Of a stretch of DNA of 64,000 nt, positions 37,178-45,530 are shown piece after piece (the stretch's first letter is position 1; each line of letters starts with the position of its first letter). The stretch lies in contig JANWWF010000001.1 in the NCBI GenBank assembly GCA_025055755.1, positions 476,670 through 540,669 of the forward strand, in the 5' to 3' direction. The stretch is from Candidatus Kapaibacterium sp. GTDB lineage: Bacteria; Bacteroidota; Ignavibacteria; Kapaibacteriales; NICIL-2. Below the pieces are notes generated by a model. That model saw only the letters and a list, made by a program, of their open reading frames with translations, searched no databases and was not told the origin of the DNA. The position numbers and the translations under genes are program-made.

Positions 37178-38925
37178 GGGGACACCTCCTCCACCGTAGA
37201 AGGTGGTGGCGGCAACAAAGGCGGTTTTGACTGGGATTTTGCTTTCTTTTGTACCTCAAGGGTTGAAACCAGCAGCGCTGGTGAGCATGCTGAAACAGGC
37301 ACATTCCCCGACTCAGCCCCACATATGCCATTGAATACACCGATTTCCTTCGATGCCGCAACGATATTCGAAAATGTTGCCAGGGGCGTTCCAATAAAAT
37401 CTACCCCACGCACTAATTCATCCGGCGAGCCATCGGCAAACACTTTATACACCACCAGTGGTTGGACTGTGAAGGCGTTTGGAATTGTGCGGCTGGTGAA
37501 TGTAAACCCACCGGCAATGTCGTCAAAGTAGAGCCCGTAAGGCTTCCCTGTCCGACGGCACTCAGCACGGAGATATGCTTTAAGCGAATCCAATGGCACA
37601 GTTTGGTGAGCCACCACTATCAGATTCGATTGACGGGCGACAGGCATCGCACCGGCCTGCTTTCGTCCGTGTCCATTTGACTGGGGGAATCCTTCGATAG
37701 GAGACCGCGACATCAAAAAGTTTCGAAATACTCCTTGCTGAACGCTAACAACACGCTGGGCAGGGACACCTTCGTCGTCAAAGCGATAGCTTCCGGCAAG
37801 CTCAACTCCTGCGTAGTGGTGAAGTGTCGGATCGAACACGACATCCAAGAACGGGGGGAAAAGCTGCTTCCCTACAAATGGCTTGAGTGTTTGGCTCGAG
37901 GTAGGATCCTTGATGCGATGTCCCTCGACTCGGTGTCCGAAAATCTCGTGAAAGAATACTCCTGCTGCACGCCCGGAGAGGATAGCAGGGCCAGCATAAG
38001 AATCAAGAACTGGTGCATTCCGCAATTGCGCAAGGAGCTCCACCACTGCACGCACATCACGCAACAACGAGTCATAGGATGGAAGCCCTTGTTCAGCGCG
38101 TGCAAGATACGTCCGATAGAGGGGCAGAGTCATTCCATCCTCCGCTTTGGCACGCACCACAATAGCCAGCCTCCACAGAGGTTCGTTTGTTACGATGGTG
38201 GTTCCTTCGCTGGTGACAAGGTACTTGCGCAGTAGTTGCACAGCAAGGCTTATTTGGCTATGCAAGACTGCACTCGATGCTGCCAGTTCACTAGAAAGAG
38301 CGCGTAATTGCGCTGACCAGTGTGCTGTATCACATTGCAATTGCTGTGGCGGCTCATAGTACCGCTGTGGGGGATAGGGAGTAAAGTCTGCCGATGTGTC
38401 TTCTTCTCGGACTTTGACGGCTCGATTGGTAAGTACCTTCTCATACCGTTCGACTGCGGCTTTGTATGCACGATCGGTTGCCTGCCATATCACTTGTCGG
38501 AGGGCATCTTCATCTCCATCGAAAGGCATTTCAAATGACACTTGCCCTCGTCCGAACTGAATACCACTTGACCCGCGAAGAATGTGAGTATTGTCTAACT
38601 GGTAGCTCCCAACGCGAACACTAACATCAAGCAAGCGGCGACGTTCGGTAGCGGCGGTCTCGATAGCTCCCCCCTCAGCAGAAAGCATGATGTTTTGCAC
38701 ATCGTACACCCAATAAGCAACAAAATAGGGCGTTGGGTTGACCGCTCCAAATGCAGTCTGCCAGCGCTGTAGTTCTGTATGAAGTGCTCGGACAACCGTG
38801 TCAGTTGAATCCAGGGAGGATGCAGTTGCGCGTGTCTCTGCAGAAAGCAGTAGTGCAGCGCAAGCAATGCACCGGCACAGCACTGATGCTGCGTGCTGTT
38901 GGATAGTGCTCGCTTGCAGCATCAT
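37174..38925 (-). CDS. Exported TldD-like metalloprotease with HExxxH
   Basis: A 583-residue protein with a probable signal peptide (hydrophobic 16-29, AACALLLSAETRATA-like) and a TldD fold. The metal motif HEIFGH lies at 326-331 (FFHEIFGHRVEGHR) and a conserved Cys block CGAESGNVPVSA near the end, as in active TldD. With the preceding partner it would form a TldD/TldE heterodimeric peptidase acting on short or unfolded peptides; periplasmic location is inferred from the N-termini. Both proteins end in KPPLLP-type tails. Its ATG overlaps the rplI stop by 4 nt, so it is tied to ribosomal-protein expression. Confidence 0.85.
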   Translation of the reverse strand: MMLQASTIQQHAASVLCRCIACAALLLSAETRATASSLDSTDTVVRALHTELQRWQTAFGAVNPTPYFVAYWVYDVQNIMLSAEGGAIETAATERRRLLDVSVRVGSYQLDNTHILRGSSGIQFGRGQVSFEMPFDGDEDALRQVIWQATDRAYKAAVERYEKVLTNRAVKVREEDTSADFTPYPPQRYYEPPQQLQCDTAHWSAQLRALSSELAASSAVLHSQISLAVQLLRKYLVTSEGTTIVTNEPLWRLAIVVRAKAEDGMTLPLYRTYLARAEQGLPSYDSLLRDVRAVVELLAQLRNAPVLDSYAGPAILSGRAAGVFFHEIFGHRVEGHRIKDPTSSQTLKPFVGKQLFPPFLDVVFDPTLHHYAGVELAGSYRFDDEGVPAQRVVSVQQGVFRNFLMSRSPIEGFPQSNGHGRKQAGAMPVARQSNLIVVAHQTVPLDSLKAYLRAECRRTGKPYGLYFDDIAGGFTFTSRTIPNAFTVQPLVVYKVFADGSPDELVRGVDFIGTPLATFSNIVAASKEIGVFNGICGAESGNVPVSACSPALLVSTLEVQKKAKSQSKPPLLPPPPSTVEEVSP

Positions 38926-39368
38926 TCTTGGCTAATAACCCAGATTTTGAGTGTGCCGACAATGTCTTGGAAGAGGCGTACTTTAACCTCGTAAATACCA
39001 AGCGTTTTGATCGGCTCTTCGATGATAATCGAGCGGCGGTCTATTTGGAAGCCACGCAGCGCAAGCTCGTCGGCAATCATTTGAGGCGTCACAGAGCCAA
39101 AGAGTTTGCCCTCTTCGCCGACGCGCATCGGAATAGAAATCTGCAGTTCCGCCAGTTGGGCTGCAGTAAGTTCTGCCTGCTCTCGCAAGCGCTGTTGTTT
39201 GCGTTCGTAGTGCTTCCGCTCTATTTCAATACGCTTGAGCGCCGATTCCGAAGCATAGTAAGCAAGCTGTCGCGGGATCAGATAGTTCCGTGCATAGCCA
39301 TCGCGCACTTCAACAACATCACCGATCGAGCCAAGTTGAGGGACATTCTCTCGAAGGATGACTTTCAT
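38922..39368 (-). CDS. rplI: 50S ribosomal protein L9
   Basis: L9 binds the base of the L1 stalk of 23S rRNA. The 148-residue protein starts MKVILRENVPQLGSIGDVVEV and has the signature GYARNYLIP, the long connecting helix (ERKHYERKQQRLREQAEL) and the C-terminal domain with GKLFGSVT. It lies 26 nt after rpsF, and the usual rpsR gene is not between them. Confidence 0.98.
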   Translation of the reverse strand: MKVILRENVPQLGSIGDVVEVRDGYARNYLIPRQLAYYASESALKRIEIERKHYERKQQRLREQAELTAAQLAELQISIPMRVGEEGKLFGSVTPQMIADELALRGFQIDRRSIIIEEPIKTLGIYEVKVRLFQDIVGTLKIWVISQE

Positions 39369-39394
39369 GGTAATTGTACTGGGATGTGATGGTA

Positions 39395-39811
39395 CTAATT
39401 GCCTGTTGTCGTCTCAGATACCGCAGCCGACGTTGGTGCTGATGTTCCCGTCGCTGCTGCAGGCGCCGATTGCTGCTCTGCTATGCTTGCTCGGTTTTTC
39501 CGGTACTCAATGAGCCGTTGAGAAAGCTGAAGTGTCAAATGGCGGAGGACGCTATCGTCGAGCAGCAAGTAGCGCTCAATAATTGGAACCGCATTCGGTG
39601 GCGCCTCAAAAATGCAATGAACATAGTAGCCATTGTACTTTTTCTTGATTGCATATGCCATGCGTCGCCGTCCCCAGCGATTGATCTCACGGATAGTTCC
39701 CCCGTGGTGTTCAATGTACTCGCTGATTCGAGTGATGGCCTCCTCGATTTCTGGATCCTCGAGCGCGGCGTTGAGAATATACGTGGTTTCGTATAAACGA
39801 CGGTTACTCAT
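39395..39811 (-). CDS. rpsF: 30S ribosomal protein S6
   Basis: S6 binds 16S rRNA with S18 in the platform. The 138-residue protein begins MSNRRLYETTYILN and has the family core ENRGGTIREINRWGRRRMAYAIKKKYNGYYV-like segments (INRWGRRRMAYAIKKK) and LLDDSVLRHLTLQL; the tail is Ala/Thr-rich. ATG 39811 is chosen over TTG 39817. It is the first gene of a seven-gene operon and is divergent from queF. Confidence 0.97.
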   Translation of the reverse strand: MSNRRLYETTYILNAALEDPEIEEAITRISEYIEHHGGTIREINRWGRRRMAYAIKKKYNGYYVHCIFEAPPNAVPIIERYLLLDDSVLRHLTLQLSQRLIEYRKNRASIAEQQSAPAAATGTSAPTSAAVSETTTGN

Positions 39812-39889
39812 GACCAACTAAACTCCTACGGATAGTGAACAGACTGTCACTAATCAACGCATCCAAGGGTGCGCTGATAGGATGGATTG

Positions 39890-39897
39890 CAAAAATA
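39890..39897 (-). promoter_or_regulatory. -7 promoter element for the rpsF operon
   Basis: The minus strand reads TATTTTTG within CGTATTTTTGCAA, sharing the 10-mer GTATTTTTGC with the purL, rplM and mfd promoters. The leader to the ATG is about 70-75 nt, long enough to hold an S6-type autoregulatory structure, which I could not confirm. The sequence CAAGGGTGC occurs both in this leader and just beside the rplM promoter. Confidence 0.55.
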
Positions 39898-39940
39898 CGG
39901 TAGAAGCTTCTCTTGTGCCGGGTGTCGGCAGCACGTGCTG

Positions 39941-39948
39941 TAGTTTTG
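39941..39948 (+). promoter_or_regulatory. -7 promoter element for queF-queD-gltX
   Basis: TAGTTTTG in the context GTAGTTTTGC, identical as a 10-mer to the SDR promoter element. It ends 31 nt before the queF ATG at 39980. Confidence 0.5.
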
Positions 39949-39979
39949 CATTCAGAGCACTCACTTACCTGCAGTTGCG

Positions 39980-40336
39980 ATGAACGAAACGTCCATCGAA
40001 ACATTCCCTAATCCTGAGCCGAATCGCCGATACATCATTACTCATGTCAACCCTGAGTTTACCTCCGTCTGCCCGAAAACTGGTTTGCCTGACTTTGGGA
40101 CAGTCACTGTTCGGTATGTTCCTCGACAGCGATGTATCGAACTCAAATCGCTAAAGTACTACTACCTGCAGTACCGCAATCAAGGCATCTTCTATGAGGC
40201 GGTCACTAACAAGATTCTCGATGATCTTGTCGCGGCATGTGATCCTGAAGAAATGACCGTTATCACCGAATGGCGCACGCGCGGTGGAATCCACTCAATT
40301 ATTGAAGCAACGTACAAACGCCCGAATACCGAATGA
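39980..40336 (+). CDS. queF: NADPH-dependent preQ0 reductase QueF
   Basis: QueF reduces 7-cyano-7-deazaguanine (preQ0) to preQ1 in queuosine synthesis. This 118-residue unimodular form has the nucleophile Cys31 and Asp38 in [12 protein letters not shown], spaced as in B. subtilis QueF, and the family motif [16 protein letters not shown] that binds NADPH. The C-terminus has [12 protein letters not shown]. It overlaps queD by 4 nt, so two steps of one pathway are translationally coupled. Confidence 0.96.
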   Translation: MNETSIETFPNPEPNRRYIITHVNPEFTSVCPKTGLPDFGTVTVRYVPRQRCIELKSLKYYYLQYRNQGIFYEAVTNKILDDLVAACDPEEMTVITEWRTRGGIHSIIEATYKRPNTE

Positions 40337-40785
40337 ACACCGTGCAAATTGCAAAGGAGTTTCGCTGGGAAATGGGCCATCGCTTGCCCTTCCACGAGGG
40401 CCACTGCCAAAACATTCATGGGCATTCCTACCGTCTCCGTGTTGCGGTCGAAGGCACACCCGACCCTAACGGAATGGTTATGGACTTTTACGACCTTTCT
40501 GCTGTGGTCGAGCCAATAGTTGATATGCTTGACCACGCCTTTATTTGCGATAGCAGTGATGAGATCATGCAACGTTTCTTCCGCGACTATCCCGCGTTCA
40601 AAGTCGTATACGTACCGTTTACGACAACAGTCGAAAACCTTTGCCGCTGGATTGCTGACCATCTGGCTGAACGGTTACGTCAAACGCCCACCATTCATCG
40701 TCTGACGGTTCGGCTGTATGAAACAGCCACTGCATATGCGGAATGCACCTACCATTTTGCTCAAACACCCTCCGGTGCAGCATGA
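40333..40785 (+). CDS. queD: 6-carboxytetrahydropterin synthase QueD
   Basis: QueD makes 6-carboxy-5,6,7,8-tetrahydropterin from dihydroneopterin triphosphate in queuosine synthesis. The 150-residue member of the PTPS family has the zinc ligands and catalytic Cys in [20 protein letters not shown] and the second His block [12 protein letters not shown] (biopterin) activity is the alternative, but the queF neighbour and the Cys spacing favour QueD. Its stop overlaps the gltX ATG by 4 nt. Confidence 0.94.
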   Translation: MNTVQIAKEFRWEMGHRLPFHEGHCQNIHGHSYRLRVAVEGTPDPNGMVMDFYDLSAVVEPIVDMLDHAFICDSSDEIMQRFFRDYPAFKVVYVPFTTTVENLCRWIADHLAERLRQTPTIHRLTVRLYETATAYAECTYHFAQTPSGAA

Positions 40786-42293
40786 GTGTTCGTGTTCGCT
40801 TTGCCCCTTCGCCTACTGGCTTCCTCCACATTGGTGGTCTTCGCACCGCACTGTACAACTACCTTTTTGCGCGTCACCATGGAGGAAGATTCATTCTGCG
40901 GATTGAGGACACTGATCGCACACGCTATGTCCCTGGCTCCGTCGAGGATATTCTTGAGTCTCTCCGATGGGCAGGAATCGAACCCGATGAGTCTCCGGTG
41001 CACGGGGGTGATTTTGGTCCCTACGTCCAAAGCCAACGGACAGAGATATATCGTCAGCATGCACAACTCCTCCTTGAGCGAGGAACAGCCTACTATGCCT
41101 TCGACACCCCCGAAGAGTTGGAACGAATGCGCCAGCGACAGCAAGCAGCAGGGATTGCACCGCACTACGATCGGAGCAGCATGCGCAACCAATTCACCCT
41201 CGGACCAGAAGAAACCAAACGCCTGCTCGAGGCAGGGGAAGCCGCAACTATACGTCTCAAAGTGCCACTTCACGGAGAGGTCAAATTTCATGACCTGATC
41301 CGAGGCACCATCGTAGTGCCATGCAAGGACATTGACGACCAGGTTCTGCTCAAAAGTGATGGCTTCCCTACCTATCACCTGGCAAATGTCGTTGATGACC
41401 ACTTGATGCAAATCACCCACGTAATTCGGGGAGAAGAATGGCTTCCGTCGACGGCTAAGCATGTGCTTTTGTATGAGGCATTCGGCTGGGAAACACCCCA
41501 GTTCGCACATCTTCCGTTGCTCCTCAACCCCGATCGATCTAAGCTGAGCAAACGCCACGGCGATGTTGCCGTTCGCGATTACATCGCCAAAGGCTACTTC
41601 CCCGAGGCAATAGTGAATTTCATCGCACTCTTAGGCTGGAATCCCAGTAGTGACCGTGAGTTATACACCCTCGATGAACTTATCAGCGCCTTTTCATTAG
41701 AGCGCGTCAACAAGGCGGGAGCCGTCTTCGACCTTGCCAAGCTCGACTGGATGAATGCGCAATACCTCAAACAGCGAGTGCAAAGAGATCTGCAGGGCTT
41801 AGTTGCCTCAGTGCGTCCTCTACTGGAAGAGCGCGGGTGGTCTGCATCGGATGAATACATCGGACGCGTCATAGTATTGGTCCATGAACGCATTCACCGT
41901 TTGCCTGAGCTTGTCGAGTTTGCAGACTACATGTTCACTGCACCCCACTACGACGAAGCATTATTCCGCACCACATGGGACGATACCAGTGAAGAACTTC
42001 TTGTGGAACTATCCACACTGCTTGCAGCTATAGAACCCTTTACTGCCCATGCACTCCAGGAACGGTTGAATGCATTTGCTAAAGAACGGAATATTCCGTT
42101 TCGGCGGATAGGAAGTCTGCTTCGCCTTGCTATCACAGGCAAATCGGTCGGCCCCGGTATGATGGACACCATGGCGCTTTTAGGCAAGGATGTTGTTCTG
42201 GACCGCATACGGAATTTTCTCGAATGGACACGCACGCTTCCACACCAGCACATTAAGGAGCATAACCCGCAACAATTGCCACAACACGAATAG
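40782..42293 (+). CDS. gltX: Glutamate-tRNA ligase
   Basis: GltX charges tRNA-Glu. The 503-residue class I enzyme has FAPSPTGFLHIGG (HIGH region), RIEDTDRTR, the KMSKS equivalent KLSKRHG and a full C-terminal anticodon-binding domain, so it is not the truncated GluQ-type enzyme. Whether it also charges tRNA-Gln cannot be seen. ATG 40782 makes an ATGA overlap with queD; the ORF-track start 40743 reads into queD and is rejected. Confidence 0.97.
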   Translation: MSVRVRFAPSPTGFLHIGGLRTALYNYLFARHHGGRFILRIEDTDRTRYVPGSVEDILESLRWAGIEPDESPVHGGDFGPYVQSQRTEIYRQHAQLLLERGTAYYAFDTPEELERMRQRQQAAGIAPHYDRSSMRNQFTLGPEETKRLLEAGEAATIRLKVPLHGEVKFHDLIRGTIVVPCKDIDDQVLLKSDGFPTYHLANVVDDHLMQITHVIRGEEWLPSTAKHVLLYEAFGWETPQFAHLPLLLNPDRSKLSKRHGDVAVRDYIAKGYFPEAIVNFIALLGWNPSSDRELYTLDELISAFSLERVNKAGAVFDLAKLDWMNAQYLKQRVQRDLQGLVASVRPLLEERGWSASDEYIGRVIVLVHERIHRLPELVEFADYMFTAPHYDEALFRTTWDDTSEELLVELSTLLAAIEPFTAHALQERLNAFAKERNIPFRRIGSLLRLAITGKSVGPGMMDTMALLGKDVVLDRIRNFLEWTRTLPHQHIKEHNPQQLPQHE

Positions 42294-42313
42294 AGGTGCG
42301 ACCTCGACGGCAG

Positions 42314-42790
42314 ATGTTCAAGTGGTGGGATGTACTACTTTCGGTAGCGGTGGTAGCGGTTGGCCTTCTTTCATGCCGTTCTACTTCACCGCCCCCGTGC
42401 ATGGTGCCAGTGGGACATGTTATTCGATGGGGCGTGTGGAATGACACTACCGGTATGTTGAGTGGTTATCAGCTCCGCTGGGATGGGCAATTGGTACGAT
42501 ACAGTCAGCACAGAGACTCTCCGGCAGTGTATATATTTGACACGCTTAGCATTCAAATACCGCGACAAACACATTGTGACATCGCCCTATCGCTGCGGAA
42601 TGCATTCCTCCGTGAGCAGACATACGTGGTCATTGGTCCTCTGTCACACTACGTTGAATACAACACCCCCACTGCAACGCTGCGTGCAGTGTGGGATGCA
42701 CGATTCGAAACATATGGTAGCCGCCACTTTCGTGGCATCTTTCGGTGGTTGAACAGTCTGGTCGGTCATCATGAAAGTCCTCATCGCTGA
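42314..42790 (+). CDS. Hypothetical lipoprotein
   Basis: A 158-residue protein with a lipoprotein signal: MFKWWDVLLSVAVVAVGLLSC, with the lipobox cysteine at 21 and a Ser/Pro-rich start of the mature part. The rest shows beta-like segments (HVIRWGVWNDTTG, YQLRWDGQLVRYS) and no family I recognise. ATG 42314 is taken; a GTG at 42296 is possible. It begins about 20 nt after gltX and its end overlaps the NtrC gene by 20 nt, suggesting co-expression with it. Confidence 0.7.
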   Translation: MFKWWDVLLSVAVVAVGLLSCRSTSPPPCMVPVGHVIRWGVWNDTTGMLSGYQLRWDGQLVRYSQHRDSPAVYIFDTLSIQIPRQTHCDIALSLRNAFLREQTYVVIGPLSHYVEYNTPTATLRAVWDARFETYGSRHFRGIFRWLNSLVGHHESPHR

Positions 42791-44174
42791 TGACGAGAAG
42801 GCATTCTGCCAGACAGTCAAGGAAGCACTTTCCTCGCATTGCAAAACAGAGATTGCCACATCTGTTGAGGAAGCGCTCGACTATGTCGATCGCCTACATG
42901 GTGAGCTGAGCTTAGTCCTGCTGGACATAGAGTTTCGGGGTGAAAAGCGCACAGGAATGGACGTGTTAGAACACATTCGGAGTAGATATCCCCTTCTGCC
43001 GGTGATCATGATCTCGGGGAAGGGAACATTAGAAATGGCGGTTAAAGCCACAAAAATCGGTGCGGAAAATTTCGTAGACAAAGCATCGCTCACAAGCGAC
43101 CATCTTGTCAAGATGGTTACAGAATTGATCCAACCGGCAACAAAGTCGAACAATGAACTTTTTCAGCTTTTAAAACAGAATGGCATAATTGCCAAAAGCA
43201 ATGCAATGGCGGCTGTGGCGGAGAAAATTTACCGTTACGCCCAGAGTGATTTCAATGTTCTTATCACGGGAGAAAGTGGAACTGGAAAGCGACTGGTCGC
43301 CGAAGCGATACATCGCACCAGTAAACGAAAAAACGGACCTTTTGTCTGGGTAAATCTTCCAGGCATTCCCCCGGACTTATTCCAAAGCCAAATGTTTGGT
43401 CATGTTCGGGGAGCGTTTACTGGTGCGTTGCAAAATCAAAAGGGATTTTTCCACGCTGCACACCAAGGTACTCTCTTTCTCGATGAAATTGCCGACCTTC
43501 CTCTCTCCTGCCAAATCAGTCTTTTGATCCCTCTTGAAACTAAACAATTTACCCGCGTAGGAGCCACAGAGGTAGAAACAGTTGATATTCGAATAATTTC
43601 TGCAACTGATCGTGATCTTGCGCGGGCTGTTGAAGAGGGGACATTCCGCCAGCAGCTTTACTATCGACTGCGGGAGGTGGAAATCTACATACCTCCTCTC
43701 CGAGAGCGACGAGAGGATATCGCTGTAATTGCCCAGCATAAAGTCAGCGAGCTCAATCAAAGGTATGAGAAACAAAAGTTTCTCACACCAACTGCTCTGG
43801 CATATCTCACTGAGAAACCAGCATGGAGAGGAAATGTCCGAGAGCTGCTCAATGTCATCAATGTTGCTTACCTCGAGGCTACCGATACCGATCAAATCAC
43901 CGATGAGCACATTCGTAGGGCATTGAGGGAAGAAAATCCCCGCGCTGAGCAGAATGGCTTGAGCATCCATCCTGCTCCCACTAATGGCGGCAGCAATTAT
44001 AGCACCCTTGATGCCATCACTGCCACTGCAGAAAAGCAAGCGATTATTGAAGCACTCAAGGCTGCTAAAGGCAACGTTTCTAAAGCAGCTGCACAACTGG
44101 GCGTCAGCAGAGAAACCCTTTATAACCGGATGAAAAAGTTTGCTATCAAGCCATCAGATTACCGTTCTGATTAA
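42771..44174 (+). CDS. NtrC-family sigma-54 response regulator
   Basis: A 467-residue regulator with three domains: a receiver (about 1-120) with DDE at 7-9, the phosphorylation Asp in VLLDIEF, and Lys in FVDKAS; a AAA+ core with GESGTGKR Walker A, GAFTGA for sigma-54 contact and FLDEIADLP; and a Fis-type HTH (AAAQLGVSRETLYNRMKK). All needed residues are present, so it is an activator controlled by phosphorylation. No sensor kinase is encoded nearby. It converges on the cobalamin adenosyltransferase gene, overlapping by 4 nt, and is the last gene of the queF unit. Confidence 0.95.
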   Translation: MKVLIADDEKAFCQTVKEALSSHCKTEIATSVEEALDYVDRLHGELSLVLLDIEFRGEKRTGMDVLEHIRSRYPLLPVIMISGKGTLEMAVKATKIGAENFVDKASLTSDHLVKMVTELIQPATKSNNELFQLLKQNGIIAKSNAMAAVAEKIYRYAQSDFNVLITGESGTGKRLVAEAIHRTSKRKNGPFVWVNLPGIPPDLFQSQMFGHVRGAFTGALQNQKGFFHAAHQGTLFLDEIADLPLSCQISLLIPLETKQFTRVGATEVETVDIRIISATDRDLARAVEEGTFRQQLYYRLREVEIYIPPLRERREDIAVIAQHKVSELNQRYEKQKFLTPTALAYLTEKPAWRGNVRELLNVINVAYLEATDTDQITDEHIRRALREENPRAEQNGLSIHPAPTNGGSNYSTLDAITATAEKQAIIEALKAAKGNVSKAAAQLGVSRETLYNRMKKFAIKPSDYRSD

Positions 44175-44737
44175 GAAGAGGTAGCACGGGTCCATACCAC
44201 ATCGTCTCTCCCAGCGCGGGCATTTGCGATCCGTGCTGCGACAAACAGGAAATCCGAACAGCGATTCAAAAACGGTACCACCGCTTCCCCAATTTGCTCG
44301 CGCTCTGCCAGTTCGACCGCACGACGCTCTGCTCGACGGCAAACAGTGCGAGCATGGTGTAAGAGGGCACAAGGCATAGTGCCCGTTGGCAAAATGAAAT
44401 TCTTGAGAGCAGGCAATTCCTCCTCCCAGCGGTCAATCCACTGCTCAAGCCATGCCACATCCAATGCTGTTATGCGAGGAATTTCATAGCGTGGTGGTGG
44501 CTCCAGCGGTGTTGCTAAATCGCTTCCCAACGTAAACAACAGAGAACTCAACTCCAGAAGGACTGCCCGTACATCCTCCGCCGTCTGTTCGTGTGCGATC
44601 ACAATACCAAGTACACTGTTGAGTTCATCGACCGTGCCATAGGTTTCAATACGGAGGTCATACTTTGGCACGCGCTGTCCACCGAACAATCCTGTCGTGC
44701 CTTGATCACCTGTTTTTGTGTAAATCCGAAGCGCCAT
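44171..44737 (-). CDS. PduO-type cob(I)alamin adenosyltransferase
   Basis: It transfers adenosyl from ATP to cob(I)alamin, giving coenzyme B12. The 188-residue protein has the N-terminal ATP motif YTKTGDQGTTGLFGG (6-20), YGTVDELNSVLG and the C-terminal block FILPTGTMPCALLHHARTVCRRAER, all typical of the PduO/ATR family. The presence of this gene implies that some B12-dependent enzyme exists in the genome; none is in this window. It follows the MlaF-like gene with 1 nt between them. Confidence 0.94.
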   Translation of the reverse strand: MALRIYTKTGDQGTTGLFGGQRVPKYDLRIETYGTVDELNSVLGIVIAHEQTAEDVRAVLLELSSLLFTLGSDLATPLEPPPRYEIPRITALDVAWLEQWIDRWEEELPALKNFILPTGTMPCALLHHARTVCRRAERRAVELAEREQIGEAVVPFLNRCSDFLFVAARIANARAGRDDVVWTRATSS

Positions 44738-44738
44738 T

Positions 44739-45530
44739 CTATACTCGCTGATACGGTGCTACAAAACGATCAATAAATTCTTGCACAATAGGATCGGGCG
44801 AGGAGCGGAATTCTTCAACACTACCTTCGAAGCGTACAACTCCTCCATCGAGCATAGCAACACGGTCAGCAACGTTGAATACAGAAAACATGTCGTGGGT
44901 GATGACGACACTAGTAACCCCGAGTCGGTTCTGAAGGTCCTTGATAAGATGATCAATTTGCTCGGATGTAATAGGGTCAAGCCCGGTAGAAGGTTCATCG
45001 TAGAGAACGTACGCTGGGCTACCCACCAGCGCACGAGCAACACCTACCCGCTTTCGCATACCTCCGGACAAATCTGAGGGTTTTTTTGCGCACAACAATG
45101 CGTATTCTCGCTCGTATGTAGCGTGTCCAACTTCTTCCGGCGATGGCACAAGCCGTACCGCCTCAAGTACACGCCGTACTTCCCGATCGAGAACCTCAAA
45201 CCGACGCTCTCCATGTTCATAGAGGCTTATTGCCACATTCTCCCACACTGTCAGGGAATCGAACAATGCTGCCCCCTGGAAAACGAATCCAATCTTGCGC
45301 CGCACAGAGTATAGCTCTTCCCGAGATAGCTGGTGTATTGGTGTACCATCAATTGAGACGGTTCCCTTGTCGGGACTGAGCAAACCGACGATGACTTTAA
45401 GCAACACACTTTTGCCACAGCCGGACTTTCCCACTATGCACATCGTCTCCCCATTGGGAATAGTCAGGCTTACCCCGCATAAGACCTGCTTAGGACCGAA
45501 TGCTTTGTGAACATTTTCGATCACAATCAT
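44739..45530 (-). CDS. MlaF-like ABC transporter ATPase
   Basis: A 263-residue ATPase with Walker A GKSGCGKS, the signature LSGGMRKRVGVARAL, Walker B YVLYDEPSTGLDP and TSVVITHDM. The LSGGM-R-K-R form and the overall pattern match MlaF/Ttg2A of lipid-trafficking ABC systems, which work with MlaE permease and MlaD MCE protein at the inner membrane; neither is encoded in the window. A short insertion (LLCAKKPSD) precedes the signature. It abuts the peptide-ABC gene with no gap on the minus strand. Confidence 0.85.
   Translation of the reverse strand: MIVIENVHKAFGPKQVLCGVSLTIPNGETMCIVGKSGCGKSVLLKVIVGLLSPDKGTVSIDGTPIHQLSREELYSVRRKIGFVFQGAALFDSLTVWENVAISLYEHGERRFEVLDREVRRVLEAVRLVPSPEEVGHATYEREYALLCAKKPSDLSGGMRKRVGVARALVGSPAYVLYDEPSTGLDPITSEQIDHLIKDLQNRLGVTSVVITHDMFSVFNVADRVAMLDGGVVRFEGSVEEFRSSPDPIVQEFIDRFVAPYQRV

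Noticed and set aside
40761-41558. 265-codon minus-strand ORF
   Set aside because: Antisense shadow of gltX.
43377-44096. 239-codon minus-strand ORF
   Set aside because: Antisense shadow of the NtrC-family regulator, which has complete motifs.
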